From contig JAFEBV010000017.1 of assembly GCA_018242485.1 (NCBI GenBank), positions 62,001 through 126,000 on the forward strand: a stretch of 64,000 nt of DNA, in the 5' to 3' direction. This stretch comes from Pseudomonadota bacterium. GTDB taxonomy: Bacteria > Pseudomonadota > Gammaproteobacteria > Xanthomonadales > Xanthomonadaceae. Within the stretch, counting starts at the first letter, position 1; each line of letters starts with the position of its first letter. Positions 7,198 to 16,289 of the stretch are shown here, in pieces. The position numbers were made by a program, and so were the translations under genes. The notes beneath the pieces are model-generated. The model was not told the DNA's origin. It searched no databases and saw nothing but the letters and a program-made list of their open reading frames with translations.

Positions 7198-10081
7198 GCG
7201 TCCCGTACTCATCCTCGTGCTGGGCACGCAACGCAGCGGCACCTCGGCCGTCGCGCGCGTGCTCGGCCTGCTCGGCTGTGCCGTGCCCGGAACGCTGCTC
7301 GCCGCCGATGCGGGCAATCCCGGCGGCTATTGGGAGAATGCGCAGGCGGTGGCCATCGACGAAGATCTGTTGCGCGCACTGGATCGATGCTGGGACGACC
7401 CGCGTGCGCTGCCCGCCGACTGGCTGCGCGCCGACGCGACCGCCGCCGCGCGTGCGCGCATCGAGGGTCTGCTCGCCGAGGATTTCGCCGACCAGCCGTT
7501 GTCGCTGCTCAAGGATCCGCGCCTGTGCCTGCTCGCGCCGCTGTGGATCCAGACGGCGACGGCGGCCGGTTTCGACGTGCATGTGCTGCACGTGCTGCGC
7601 GATCCGCGCGCGGTCGCCGCCTCGCTGGCGCGTTTCTCCGGCATGGCGGCATCGCGCGCGCACTGGCTGTGGCTGCATCATGCCGTCGCCGGCGAAATCG
7701 CCAGCCGCGGCTTGCCGCGCGCATCGATCCACTACGAGGATTTGCTGGCGGACTGGCGAGGGCAAGCTGCAGGCATCGGGCAGGCGCTGGGGTTGACGTG
7801 GCCGCGGCTGGGCGAAGCGGATGCAGCGGCTGCGATCGAGGCATTCCTGCGCCCCGATCGGTGGCATTCTTCCGGTGAAAGTCCTGTTGCAGCGGATGAT
7901 CCGGCTCTTGCGCTGCACGCACGGCTGCGCGCACAGGATGCGGATGGCATCTGGCGCACGATCGCGCAGACGCAGCCGCTGCTCGCCGGTTTCGCCGCGC
8001 TGTGCGATCCGCTGTACGGCGAGTTGCGCGAGATGGCCGATGCCGCCGCGCTGCGCGTGCTGGCGATGCAGGAGGCGGTACGCGAGCGCGACGAGCAACT
8101 GCAAGGGTTGCGCATGGACATCGCGGCGGAGCGAGGGCGCGCCGATGCCCTCGAAGCGCAGGCCGCGCATGCCGTCGCGGGTGCGCGCAGTTGCGCCCTG
8201 CTGCCCGGCGTCGCGCCGCCACCTGGTTCCCCAGCGGCACAGACGGCGCCGCGGCGGATCGCGATCTACCTGTTCCACGACGCGCACGGGATCGTCGACG
8301 ACTATGTCGCCCACATGCTCCACGCGCTGCGCGAGCACGCCGGACGCGTAGTCGTCGTGTGCAACGGCGCGCCGGATGCGCAGGGCATGGCCCTGTTGCA
8401 ATCTGCCGGCACGGAGGTGTTCGTCCGCGGGAACGCCGGTTTCGACGTGCATGGCTACCGCGAGTGCATCGACTGGATCGGCCCGGCCGCGCTCGCCGCT
8501 TGCGACGAATTGCTTCTGTTGAACTACACCTTCTTCGGTCCGATCTTCCCGCTGGCGGAACTGTTCGATGCCATGCAGGCGCGCGAGGTTGATTTCTGGG
8601 GGATCACCGCGCACGCCGCGGCGGGCAGCCCGTTCGAGGCCGGTCAGCGCATCCCCGCGCACATCCAGTCGCATTTCATCGCCGTGCGCGCGCGCATGCT
8701 GCACAGCGAGGACTTCGCGACCTATTGGCGGACGATGCCGCCGGTGGCCTCGTACCGCGATGCGATCATGCTCCATGAGGCGCGCTTCACCGAGCACTTC
8801 GAGCGTCTCGGCTACCGCTGGTCGGTGTACATGGAGCCTGCCGCGTTCGGCACCGATCACCCGATCCTGATCGAGGTGGATCGCACGATCGAGCAGCGTT
8901 GCCCGATTCTCAAGCGCCGAGTCTTTTTCCACGATCCGCTCTACCACGAGGCCGAGGCGATCGACCTGCGTCGCGCCTTCGATCTGCTGCGCAGCGCATC
9001 GGCCTACCCGGTCGAACTGATCTGGCGCAACCTCGTGCGCACCGCGCCGCCGCGCACCCTGTACACCAACTTCGAATTGCTCGACGTGTTCCCGCCGGTA
9101 CGGATCGAAACCGCTCCGCCGGCATGGCGCGACTGGAACGTGGCCGCACTGGTCCACCTGTACTACCCGGAGATGGCGGCGGAGATCGGCGCGTATCTGG
9201 CGAACGTGCCGCGGCCGCTCGACCTCATCGTCACCACCGACACCCAGGACAAGCGCGACCCGATCGCGGCGGCGCTTCATGGCCTGCCCAATCTGCGTCG
9301 CCTCGATGTGCGTGTGCTCGCCTCCAACGCCGGCCGCGACACCTCGGCGCTGCTGATCGGTTGCCGCGACATCGTGCTGGATGGCGGCTACGACCTCGTG
9401 TGCCGGCTGCACAGCAAGAAGTCGCCGCAGGATGGCGTCAATCGCGCGGCCGGTTTCCGTCGCCACCTGCTCGGCAACCTGCTCGATTCGCGTGGCTACG
9501 TCGAAAACCTGTTCGATCTGCTGGCGCGCGAGCCGCACATCGGCGTGCTGATGCCGCCGGTGGTGCACGTCGGTTATCCCACGCTCGGGCACGCCTGGTT
9601 CGGCAACCGCCCGCGCGTGCAGGCGCTGGCCGACGAACTGGGATTGCGCATCGTGCCCGACGAGGACACGCCGCTGGCGCCGTTGGGGTCAATGTACTGG
9701 TTTCGTCCGGCGGCGCTGGAGCCGCTGTTCCGCAAGCCGTGGCAGTGGTCGGAGTTCGAGGGCATGGACTACGGCGACGGCGATCTTCCGCATGCGATCG
9801 AGCGATTGATCCCGTACTGCGCGCAGGCGCGCGGCTACCTGACATGGTGCGCGATGACCGCGCGCGCGGCCGCGCGCAATTACGTCAAGCTCGAATACCG
9901 TCATCAGGCGCTGTCGGCTTGTTTCCCGGTGGCGGACACGCGCTGGCAGATGGCGATGGTGCAGCGCTACCGCGACGATCCGCGGCCGTTCCGCGTGCGC
10001 GGCGCGGCCGCCGAACTGGTCGCGGCGATGCGCCGTTCGTTGGCGTTCCGCATCGCCAGGATGACCGGGAAGCAGCCATGA
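7190..10081 (+). CDS. Sulfotransferase-like domain fused to RgpF (rhamnan synthesis F) domains
   Basis: A 963-residue fusion. Residues 1 to about 235 look like a PAPS-dependent sulfotransferase: a 5'-phosphosulfate loop GTQRSGTS at 12-19 and a 3'-phosphate motif LRDPRAVAASLARF starting near 136. A charged helical linker (around 280-330, MQEAVRERDEQLQGLR) leads to an RgpF region from about residue 355 (RRIAIYLFHDAHG, NAGFDVHGYRECIDWIG, LLLLNYTFFGP). A second RgpF-like half spans about 640-960 (LYYPEMAAEIGAYL, SNAGRDTSALL, RLHSKKS, GSMYWFRPAALEPLF). RgpF proteins take part in rhamnose-containing polysaccharide assembly, possibly as glycosyltransferases. The ATG at 7190 overlaps the wzt stop and gives a natural N terminus; a longer frame from 7166 would overlap wzt more. 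I infer a dual role in adding and sulfating sugar residues. Confidence 0.8.
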   Translation: MPERPVLILVLGTQRSGTSAVARVLGLLGCAVPGTLLAADAGNPGGYWENAQAVAIDEDLLRALDRCWDDPRALPADWLRADATAAARARIEGLLAEDFADQPLSLLKDPRLCLLAPLWIQTATAAGFDVHVLHVLRDPRAVAASLARFSGMAASRAHWLWLHHAVAGEIASRGLPRASIHYEDLLADWRGQAAGIGQALGLTWPRLGEADAAAAIEAFLRPDRWHSSGESPVAADDPALALHARLRAQDADGIWRTIAQTQPLLAGFAALCDPLYGELREMADAAALRVLAMQEAVRERDEQLQGLRMDIAAERGRADALEAQAAHAVAGARSCALLPGVAPPPGSPAAQTAPRRIAIYLFHDAHGIVDDYVAHMLHALREHAGRVVVVCNGAPDAQGMALLQSAGTEVFVRGNAGFDVHGYRECIDWIGPAALAACDELLLLNYTFFGPIFPLAELFDAMQAREVDFWGITAHAAAGSPFEAGQRIPAHIQSHFIAVRARMLHSEDFATYWRTMPPVASYRDAIMLHEARFTEHFERLGYRWSVYMEPAAFGTDHPILIEVDRTIEQRCPILKRRVFFHDPLYHEAEAIDLRRAFDLLRSASAYPVELIWRNLVRTAPPRTLYTNFELLDVFPPVRIETAPPAWRDWNVAALVHLYYPEMAAEIGAYLANVPRPLDLIVTTDTQDKRDPIAAALHGLPNLRRLDVRVLASNAGRDTSALLIGCRDIVLDGGYDLVCRLHSKKSPQDGVNRAAGFRRHLLGNLLDSRGYVENLFDLLAREPHIGVLMPPVVHVGYPTLGHAWFGNRPRVQALADELGLRIVPDEDTPLAPLGSMYWFRPAALEPLFRKPWQWSEFEGMDYGDGDLPHAIERLIPYCAQARGYLTWCAMTARAAARNYVKLEYRHQALSACFPVADTRWQMAMVQRYRDDPRPFRVRGAAAELVAAMRRSLAFRIARMTGKQP

Positions 10082-10141
10082 GGCAGGCCATGCATTGCAT
10101 GCCGTGGCCGGAATGGCTTGCCGCGTGCGCGGAGTCCGCGC

Positions 10142-11203
10142 ATGTTTCGTAACGTCCAGGGCTTGCGCGGCATCGCCGCGATGATGGTGATGCTCATCCA
10201 TCTGCTGTCCACCCGCGATGGCATGGGTGCCGACTGGCTGAAGTACCGATACTGGTGGGTGGGTCCGGCGGGCGTGGACATCTTCTTCGTGATCTCCGGG
10301 TTCATCGTCACCATCGCGGCCTTGCGGGCGGCTGCGTCGAGCGGCGCGGTCGCGTTCGGGGTACGGCGCATCCTGCGCATCTACCCGTTGTACTGGTGCG
10401 TCCTCGCGGTCGCCGTGCCGGCCAGCGGCGTGTTCGTCCTCGCGCCCGCGTGGCTGCCGCAAGCCGATCCATGGCAGTTGCTGTTCGCCCTGACCTCCAA
10501 CAACGACAAGGTGCTGGCGGCATGGACGTTGTGTTACGAAATGTTCTTTTATGCAGTGCTCACGGCGCTCATCGCGTTGGCGCCGAAGCATCTGTTCCGG
10601 GCCGTGGCGCTGTGGCTCGCTGCCGAAACCGTGCTGATCGCACTGGCGCGCAGCCGGGTACCGGCGCTGCACGACTGGCCCATCGCCAGTCCGCTGGTGC
10701 TGGAATTCGGATTGGGTTGTGCGGTGGCCTGGCTGGTGCAACGCGGCGCGCACGCTTACGGCGCCGCTGCGTTGGCGTTGGGGTTGCTCGGTTTCGCAGG
10801 TGGCGCAGCGGTCAATGCGTGGTTCGGCGGCTGGGATCACCTGTGGCGACTGGCCTGCCTGGGGATACCCTCGGCGCTGATTGTGTATGGCTCGGTGGGC
10901 GTCGAGCGCACCAGCGGACGCGTGATGCCGGCATGGATCCGCAGATTTGGCGATGCCTCGTATTCGCTGTATCTCTGGCATCAACTGGTGTTCGCCGCGC
11001 TGGCGTGGGCGACCGGCGCGTTGCATGGTTACGATCATGTGCCCCACAGGCTCTTGCTCGTCGCGTGGTTGGCGATCGCTATCGGCGTGGGTTTCGCCAG
11101 TCATCGCCTGATCGAAGCGCCGACGCTGCGTTTCGCGCACCGGCTGTTCGCCGCCCGTTCCACTTTGCAAGGAGCAGCCGCAAGAACAGCGGAGCGTGCT
11201 TGA
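10142..11203 (+). CDS. Acyltransferase 3 family membrane protein (OafA-like)
   Basis: A 353-residue integral membrane protein with about ten hydrophobic segments. The family start LRGIAAMMVMLIHLL carries the conserved histidine, and GPAGVDIFFVISGFI is the second signature. Further landmarks are TLCYEMFFYAVL and a late SLYLWHQLVFA. Members transfer acetyl or other acyl groups to LPS sugars or to other exported glycans. The start at 10142 puts the LRG motif close to the N terminus, as usual. Its position inside the cluster suggests O-antigen acylation; the acceptor cannot be told from sequence. Confidence 0.88.
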   Translation: MFRNVQGLRGIAAMMVMLIHLLSTRDGMGADWLKYRYWWVGPAGVDIFFVISGFIVTIAALRAAASSGAVAFGVRRILRIYPLYWCVLAVAVPASGVFVLAPAWLPQADPWQLLFALTSNNDKVLAAWTLCYEMFFYAVLTALIALAPKHLFRAVALWLAAETVLIALARSRVPALHDWPIASPLVLEFGLGCAVAWLVQRGAHAYGAAALALGLLGFAGGAAVNAWFGGWDHLWRLACLGIPSALIVYGSVGVERTSGRVMPAWIRRFGDASYSLYLWHQLVFAALAWATGALHGYDHVPHRLLLVAWLAIAIGVGFASHRLIEAPTLRFAHRLFAARSTLQGAAARTAERA

Positions 11204-11225
11204 GGATGGCAAGGGGAATGCCGCG

Positions 11226-12311
11226 ATGAGTTCCAGAACGTGCTTGGTCACCGGTGGCGCCGGATTCATCGGCTGTGCGATGTCGGCGCTGCTTGCGGAG
11301 CGCTTCGGGCGCGTCGTGGCGATGGACAACCTGCATCCGCAGGTGCATGCGCAGCGAACGCGTCCGCCGGCGTTGGATGCGCGAGTGGAGTTAGTCGAGG
11401 CCGACGTGTGTTCGGCCGACGCCTGGGATCGTCTGCTGGATCGTGTGCGGCCCGAGGTGATCGTGCATCTGGCGGCGGAAACCGGCACCGGGCAATCGCT
11501 CACGCAGGCCACGCGCCACGCCGAGACGAATGTCGTGGGTGCCACGCGCATGCTCGATGCGCTGGCCCGGCACGATGCGCTGCCGGAGCGGATCGTGCTC
11601 GCATCCAGCCGCGCCGTGTACGGCGAAGGCGCATGGCGCGCGGGTGATGGCCGCATCGAACATCCGGGCCAGCGCGACGCGGCCATGCTCGCGCGCGCGC
11701 AGTGGGACTTTCCCGGCTTGCAGGCCTTGCCGCACGAAGCCAGCGCGACCCAACCGCATCCGACCAGCGTCTACGGTGCAACCAAACTCGCGCAGGAGCA
11801 TGTGCTCGGCGCGTGGGCGCTGGCGTTCGGCGTGCGTCCATGGGTGCTGCGCCTGCAGAACGTCTACGGCGTGGGGCAGTCGCTGAGCAATCCCTACACC
11901 GGCATCGTGCCGCTGTTCTGCCGGCTCGCGCGCGAAGGGCGCAGCATCCCGGTGTACGAGGACGGCGCGATCGTGCGCGATTTCGTATGCATCGATGATG
12001 TTGCCCGCGCACTGCTCGCGGCGACCGATGCGGACGTAGTCGCGAACAAAGCCATCGATATTGGCTCGGCGGAAGCGATCACGATCCTCGATCTCGCGCG
12101 CTGGATCGCGCGCCGTTATGGCGCGCCGGCGCCCATGGTCAACGGCAGCTTCCGCCACGGCGACGTGCGCCATGCCTGCGCGCGCATCGAGCGCGCGCGC
12201 GAGCATCTGCATTGGCAGCCTTCCGTAACGCTGGATGCGGGTCTGGAGCGGCTGTGCACGTGGATCGACGGCTGTCTGGATGCGGCCGAGGCAGGGGCTT
12301 CTTCGCGATGA
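11226..12311 (+). CDS. NAD-dependent epimerase/dehydratase, possibly dTDP-L-rhamnose 4-epimerase-like
   Basis: A 361-residue extended short-chain dehydrogenase. The NAD loop is TGGAGFIG near residues 8-15; the catalytic Ser region is LASSRAVYGEGAW; the catalytic Tyr-Lys pair lies in SVYGATK. Substrate-region signatures are RLQNVYG and VRDFVCIDDVARAL. The insert after VYGEGAWR and the HPTSVYGATKLAQEH motif resemble enzymes acting on dTDP-L-rhamnose at C4, which would give 6-deoxy-L-talose; this is a weak inference. The ATG at 11226 was preferred because GGGGAATG precedes it. A remnant of an RgpF gene follows directly. Confidence 0.85.
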   Translation: MSSRTCLVTGGAGFIGCAMSALLAERFGRVVAMDNLHPQVHAQRTRPPALDARVELVEADVCSADAWDRLLDRVRPEVIVHLAAETGTGQSLTQATRHAETNVVGATRMLDALARHDALPERIVLASSRAVYGEGAWRAGDGRIEHPGQRDAAMLARAQWDFPGLQALPHEASATQPHPTSVYGATKLAQEHVLGAWALAFGVRPWVLRLQNVYGVGQSLSNPYTGIVPLFCRLAREGRSIPVYEDGAIVRDFVCIDDVARALLAATDADVVANKAIDIGSAEAITILDLARWIARRYGAPAPMVNGSFRHGDVRHACARIERAREHLHWQPSVTLDAGLERLCTWIDGCLDAAEAGASSR

Positions 12312-12533
12312 AGCGCGCCGGCGCGTTCCATCAATCGGCATACGATGTTCTGGGCGCGCACGGATGCCCTGCGCCCGCTGTTCGATCTCGCTCTGGATTG
12401 GTCTGACTATCCGTCCGAACCGCTGCCGTATGATGGTTCGCTGTTGCATGCGCTCGAGCGCCTGCTGCCGTTCGTTGCCGCCGCGCGCGGCCTGCGCTGC
12501 GCGCTGACGAACGTGCCGGGCGTGACACGCTGA
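12312..12533 (+). pseudogene. Decayed C-terminal remnant of an RgpF/rhamnan synthesis gene
   Basis: From 12345 a 62-codon frame reads MFWARTDALRPLFDL then EPLPYDGSLLHALERL, the signature end of RgpF proteins. In intact members the methionine is internal, in a GTMFWAR context. Here the bases just before it, ATCGGCATACGATGTTC, would read I-G-T-M-F if one extra base were removed, so a frameshift breaks the gene exactly there. The rest of the gene is absent: the epimerase stop is at 12311. The fragment probably marks recombination or decay inside the LPS cluster. A short functional protein from the ATG at 12345 cannot be excluded but is unlikely. Confidence 0.65.
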
Positions 12534-12576
12534 TGCGAGCGTTTGCGATGCGGCCACCCATGCAGGAGTGATGCGG

Positions 12577-13518
12577 ATGCGATGCACGATCATCGGCGGC
12601 GGCGGATTCATCGGTTCGGCGATCGTCGAGCGATTGCTGCCGGACGGCCACGCGCTGCGCATCCTCGAACGTCCGCGGGTGCAGCCTTGGCGTACGTTCG
12701 CGGCGGCTGAAGCGGTCGAGTGGATGGCCGGCGATCTGATGAACGCACACGACATCGAAGCGGCCATCGACGGTGCCGATGCGGTCATCCACCTCGCTTC
12801 CACCACGCTGCCGAAGAACTCCAACGACGATCCGGCGTTCGACGTTCAGTCCAACCTCGTACCGAGCCTGCACCTGCTCGATGCGATGGTGCGCCGGCGC
12901 GTCGGCCGGATCGTGTTCATTTCCTCGGGCGGCGCGGTTTATGGCCCGTCGCGTACTCTTCCCATCGACGAGGCGCATCCGACCGAACCGCTGGTGTCCT
13001 ATGCGATCGTCAAGCTGGCGATCGAAAAATACGTGCGCATGTACCAGCGTCTGCATGGCATCCGCGGCATCGTGCTGCGGGTGGCCAATCCGTTCGGCGA
13101 GCGCCAGCGACCGGAAACTTCGCAGGGGGCGGTCGGTGTGTTCCTGCACCACGCGCTGCGCGGCGAGCCGGTCGAGTTGTGGGGCGATGGCAGTGTGGCG
13201 CGCGACTACCTGCATGTGGCCGATGTCGCCGATGCCTTCGCGCGCGCGCTGGCCTACGACGGTTCGCACGCCGTGTTCAACATCGGCTCAGGCACGGCGA
13301 CACGCCTGGACGAATTGCTCGCCGTGATGAGCGAATTGCTCGGTCGCCCGGTCGCTTGCCGGCGTCTGCCGGCGCGCGCTATCGACGTGCCCGCCAACGC
13401 TCTCGATTGTTCGCTTGCGCAACGTGAGCTGGGTTGGTCGCCGCTGCTTTCGCTGCGCGAAGGATTGGCGCGCACCATCGCATGGATGCGCACGCAGCCG
13501 GCGTATCGACTGGACTGA
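12577..13518 (+). CDS. NAD-dependent epimerase/dehydratase (UDP-glucose 4-epimerase-like)
   Basis: A 313-residue extended SDR protein. The NAD loop is IIGGGGFIGSAI close to the N terminus (a GGGGFIG variant of GGAGFIG). The catalytic Ser-Gly run is FISSGGAVYGPS and the Tyr-Lys pair lies in SYAIVKLAIEKY. The substrate part has RVANPFGERQ and ARDYLHVADVADAF. The family interconverts nucleotide sugars; the substrate is not predictable. Start choice: AGGAG at 12564-12568 is 8 bases before the ATG at 12577; an ATG at 12571 is too close to it. This is the last recognisable LPS gene before the CoA-transferase pair. Confidence 0.85.
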   Translation: MRCTIIGGGGFIGSAIVERLLPDGHALRILERPRVQPWRTFAAAEAVEWMAGDLMNAHDIEAAIDGADAVIHLASTTLPKNSNDDPAFDVQSNLVPSLHLLDAMVRRRVGRIVFISSGGAVYGPSRTLPIDEAHPTEPLVSYAIVKLAIEKYVRMYQRLHGIRGIVLRVANPFGERQRPETSQGAVGVFLHHALRGEPVELWGDGSVARDYLHVADVADAFARALAYDGSHAVFNIGSGTATRLDELLAVMSELLGRPVACRRLPARAIDVPANALDCSLAQRELGWSPLLSLREGLARTIAWMRTQPAYRLD

Positions 13519-13578
13519 CAGCAAGTCCATTCGGCGCGGCGTGGTATCGTTGTCGTCTTCGCAGGAGGCATCAGAACC

Positions 13579-14325
13579 ATGAACGATATCGCCGCAGTTC
13601 CCCATCCATCAGGCACCGCGAAGAGCAAGCTGTTTGCGGATGCGCAGCAGGCGTTGCAGGGCTTGGTCGCCGATGGCCAGATCGTCGCGGTCGGCGGCTT
13701 CGGCCTGTGCGGCATCCCCGAGGCGCTGATCGCCGCGCTGCGCGATTCGGGTGTGAAGAGCCTGACCGCCATCTCCAACAACGCCGGCGTGGATGGCTTC
13801 GGGCTCGGCCAACTGCTGGCGACGCGGCAGATCAAGAAAATGATCTCGTCCTACGTCGGCGAGAACAAGGAGTTCGAGCGCCAGTTCCTCAACGGCGAAC
13901 TCGAGCTGGAGTTCAATCCGCAGGGCACGCTGGCCGAGCGCATGCGCGCCGGCGGCGCGGGCATTCCCGCGTTCTACACCCGTACCGGATACGGCACCAT
14001 CGTCGCCAAGGGCAAGGAGACGCGCGAGTTCGATGGCCACCACTATGTGATGGAAACCGCGCTGCGCGCCGATGTGTCGCTGGTGAAGGCGTGGAAGGCC
14101 GATCCGTCCGGCAACCTGCTGTTCCGCAAGACCGCGCGCAACTTCAATCCGGCGGTAGCGATGTGCGGCAAGGTGTGCGTGGTGGAGGTCGAGGAACTTG
14201 TCGCGCTTGGCGCGATCGATCCCGATCACGTCCACCTGCCGGGCATCTACGTCGATCGCATCGTCGTCAACGCCCACCCCGAGAAGCGCATCGAGCAGCG
14301 CACCCTGCGCGCGAAGTCCGCCTGA
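13579..14325 (+). CDS. scoA: Succinyl-CoA:3-ketoacid CoA-transferase subunit A
   Basis: A 248-residue family I CoA-transferase alpha subunit. Landmarks are [14 protein letters not shown] (CoA-binding region), a [12 protein letters not shown] loop, [15 protein letters not shown] and the [16 protein letters not shown] segment. With subunit B it moves CoA from succinyl-CoA to acetoacetate, feeding ketone bodies or short-chain acids into the TCA cycle. The B gene follows after 16 bases, so they form an operon. GCAGGAGG at 13560-13567 is a suitable ribosome site. The electron-transfer flavoprotein genes downstream on the other strand also serve acyl-CoA oxidation. Confidence 0.92.
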   Translation: MNDIAAVPHPSGTAKSKLFADAQQALQGLVADGQIVAVGGFGLCGIPEALIAALRDSGVKSLTAISNNAGVDGFGLGQLLATRQIKKMISSYVGENKEFERQFLNGELELEFNPQGTLAERMRAGGAGIPAFYTRTGYGTIVAKGKETREFDGHHYVMETALRADVSLVKAWKADPSGNLLFRKTARNFNPAVAMCGKVCVVEVEELVALGAIDPDHVHLPGIYVDRIVVNAHPEKRIEQRTLRAKSA

Positions 14326-14341
14326 AAAAAGGATACAAAAC

Positions 14342-14974
14342 ATGCCCTGGACCCGCGAACAAATGGCGCAGCGCGCCGCGCGCGAACTCACCGACGGCGC
14401 CTACGTCAACCTCGGCATCGGCCTGCCGACGATGGTGGCCAACTACATCCAGGAAGGGATGGACGTGTGGCTGCAATCGGAGAACGGCCTGCTCGGCATC
14501 GGCCCGTTCCCGACCGAGGACGAGCTGGATGCCGATCTGATCAACGCCGGCAAGCAGACCGTGACCGCGCGCGTGGGTGCGAGTTATTTCGGCAGCCACG
14601 ACAGCTTCGCGATGATCCGCGGCGGTCACATCGACCTGGCCGTGCTCGGCGGCATGCAGGTCACCGACAAGGGCGACCTCGCCAACTGGATGGTGCCCGG
14701 CAAGATGGTCAAGGGCATGGGCGGCGCGATGGATCTGGTCGCCGGCGTCAAGCGCATCGTGGTGCTGATGGAGCACACCGCCAAGAGCGGCGAGCACAAG
14801 ATCCTGCGCGAATGCACGTTGCCGCTCACCGGCGTGGGCGTGGTCAACCGCATCATCACCGAACTGGCGGTGTTCGACGTGACCCCGCAGGGTCTCGTGC
14901 TGATCGAGAAGTCCGAGGGCGTGACGGACGAGGAATTGCGTGCGAAGACGGGGTGCGAGTTCGCTGTCGCTTGA
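14342..14974 (+). CDS. scoB: Succinyl-CoA:3-ketoacid CoA-transferase subunit B
   Basis: A 210-residue family I CoA-transferase beta subunit. The catalytic glutamate is E47 in [12 protein letters not shown], which forms the glutamyl-CoA thioester in this family. Other conserved parts are [28 protein letters not shown] and [21 protein letters not shown]. The ATG at 14342 gives the standard N terminus [13 protein letters not shown]. It forms a heterodimer unit with ScoA. Downstream lies a repeat-filled gap that separates it from the convergent etfA. Confidence 0.92.
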   Translation: MPWTREQMAQRAARELTDGAYVNLGIGLPTMVANYIQEGMDVWLQSENGLLGIGPFPTEDELDADLINAGKQTVTARVGASYFGSHDSFAMIRGGHIDLAVLGGMQVTDKGDLANWMVPGKMVKGMGGAMDLVAGVKRIVVLMEHTAKSGEHKILRECTLPLTGVGVVNRIITELAVFDVTPQGLVLIEKSEGVTDEELRAKTGCEFAVA

Positions 14975-14998
14975 CGCATCCCACGGAAAGATGAAAAC

Positions 14999-15037
14999 AG
15001 CCCCTCCCCCGCTTGCGGGGGAAGGTTGGGATGGGGG
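14999..15037. repeat. Palindromic intergenic repeat (CCCCCGCTTGCGGGGG core)
   Basis: The hairpin CCTCCCCCGCTTGCGGGGGAAGG is followed by TTGGGATGGGGG, closely matching 4686-4722. It lies 25 bases after scoB and may end its transcript. Confidence 0.75.
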
Positions 15038-15177
15038 CGAACCCACGCTTGCAGCGAGGTGGCGCGATTGCGGAGGCAGGATGCCGAAGCGAACGGCGTA
15101 GCCGGCCTGCAAGGCACGCGGCAGGAGCCGCGTGTCAACGCCGGATGAGGGGATGCCCATCCTGGATGAGAGATCTT

Positions 15178-15222
15178 TCCCTCATCCGCCCTTCGGGCAC
15201 CTTCTCCCAGTGGGAGAAGGGA
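15178..15222. repeat. Dispersed 45-base double-hairpin repeat, copy 1
   Basis: TCCCTCATCCG, then a GCCCTTCGGGC hairpin, then CCTTCTCCC paired with GGGAGAAGG. Nearly identical elements lie at 46718-46762 and 61657-61701. It sits between the convergent scoB and etfA genes. Confidence 0.85.
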
Positions 15223-15247
15223 CAAGCAGTTCCGACGCTGGTCAGCG

Positions 15248-16186
15248 TCAAAGCGCCGCCGTCAACTCCGGCACCAACTGGAACAGGTCGCCCACCAAGC
15301 CGATATCCGCGACCTCGAAGATCGGTGCGTCGGCATCCTTGTTGATCGCCACGATGGTGCCGGCGTCCTTGATGCCGGTCAGGTGCTGGATCGCGCCGCT
15401 GATGCCGATGGCGACGTACAGTTCCGGTGCGATGATCTTGCCGGTCTGTCCGACCTGCATGTCGTTGGGCACGTAGCCGGCGTCCACCGCCGCGCGCGAT
15501 GCGCCCACGCCGGCACCGAGCTTGTCGGCCAGCGCGTACAGAATGGAGAAGTTGTCCGCCGAGCCGAAGGCGCGGCCGCCGGAGACCACGCGCGCAGCGC
15601 TTTGCAGGTCGGGGCGGTCGGTCTTGCCGGCCTTGAGCGCGACGAAGCGCGTGTGGGTGGGCAGGGCTGCGTCCACAGCCACGTTCTCGATGCCCGCATG
15701 GCCACCGTCGGCGGCGGCCGGCCACGAGGCGATGCGGATGGTGGCGACCACCGGTTGGCCTTCCGGCGCCTGCACGGTGAGGATGGCGTTGCCGGCGTAG
15801 ATCGGGCGCTGGAAGGTGCGCGCGTCCTCGACCTTCATCACGTCGCTGACTTGCGCCACGCCCAGCAGCGCGGCGACGGCCGGCATCAGATCCTTGCCGA
15901 AGGTGGTCGAGGGGCCGAATACATGCGTGTAACCGGCGGCGAGCTGGGCGACCTGCGGTGCCTGCACCTGCGCCAGCGCGTGCGCGTTGGCGGCATTGGC
16001 GACGGCAAGCACGCGCGTGACGCCGGCGATGGTCGCCGCCTGCGCGGCCACGGTGGTCGGATCGGCGGCGAGCACCACGATGTCGATGGCATCGGCATTC
16101 AGTGCCTTGGCGGCACTCACGCACTTGGCGGTGGAAGGATTGAGCTTGCCGCCGAGGTGTTCGGCGACGATCAGAACCTTGGACAT
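15248..16186 (-). CDS. etfA: Electron transfer flavoprotein alpha subunit
   Basis: A 312-residue ETF alpha subunit. The N-terminal domain (to about residue 190) starts [15 protein letters not shown]. The C-terminal FAD domain shows [14 protein letters not shown], the characteristic [25 protein letters not shown] and [25 protein letters not shown] collects electrons from acyl-CoA and other dehydrogenases and passes them to ETF-ubiquinone oxidoreductase. It is transcribed after etfB, separated by 103 bases that hold a short palindrome. In Xanthomonas etfA borders the LPS locus on the side opposite metB; here the scoAB pair lies in between. Confidence 0.94.
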   Translation of the reverse strand: MSKVLIVAEHLGGKLNPSTAKCVSAAKALNADAIDIVVLAADPTTVAAQAATIAGVTRVLAVANAANAHALAQVQAPQVAQLAAGYTHVFGPSTTFGKDLMPAVAALLGVAQVSDVMKVEDARTFQRPIYAGNAILTVQAPEGQPVVATIRIASWPAAADGGHAGIENVAVDAALPTHTRFVALKAGKTDRPDLQSAARVVSGGRAFGSADNFSILYALADKLGAGVGASRAAVDAGYVPNDMQVGQTGKIIAPELYVAIGISGAIQHLTGIKDAGTIVAINKDADAPIFEVADIGLVGDLFQLVPELTAAL

Positions 16187-16210
16187 GCTGCGTTCTCTCT
16201 CTTGTCGTCA

Positions 16211-16228
16211 TGCCTGCGAACGCAGGCA
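16211..16228. repeat. Short palindrome between etfB and etfA
   Basis: TGCCTGCGAACGCAGGCA is a perfect palindrome with a two-base loop, preceded by CGTCA and followed by TCCAGTG. This resembles a widespread proteobacterial intergenic repeat of the CGTCATxCCTGCG type. It could make a processing hairpin in the etfBA message. Confidence 0.6.
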
Positions 16229-16289
16229 TCCAGTGTCTGTCGGGGAGGTTGCAAAGTCGCTGGGCTCCAGCGTGCGCTGGAGCGACGGC

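Noticed and set aside
7163..9592. 809-codon minus-strand open frame over the sulfotransferase-RgpF gene
   Set aside because: The plus-strand frame has motif support and gene coupling with wzt; the antisense product is His/Arg-rich without domains.
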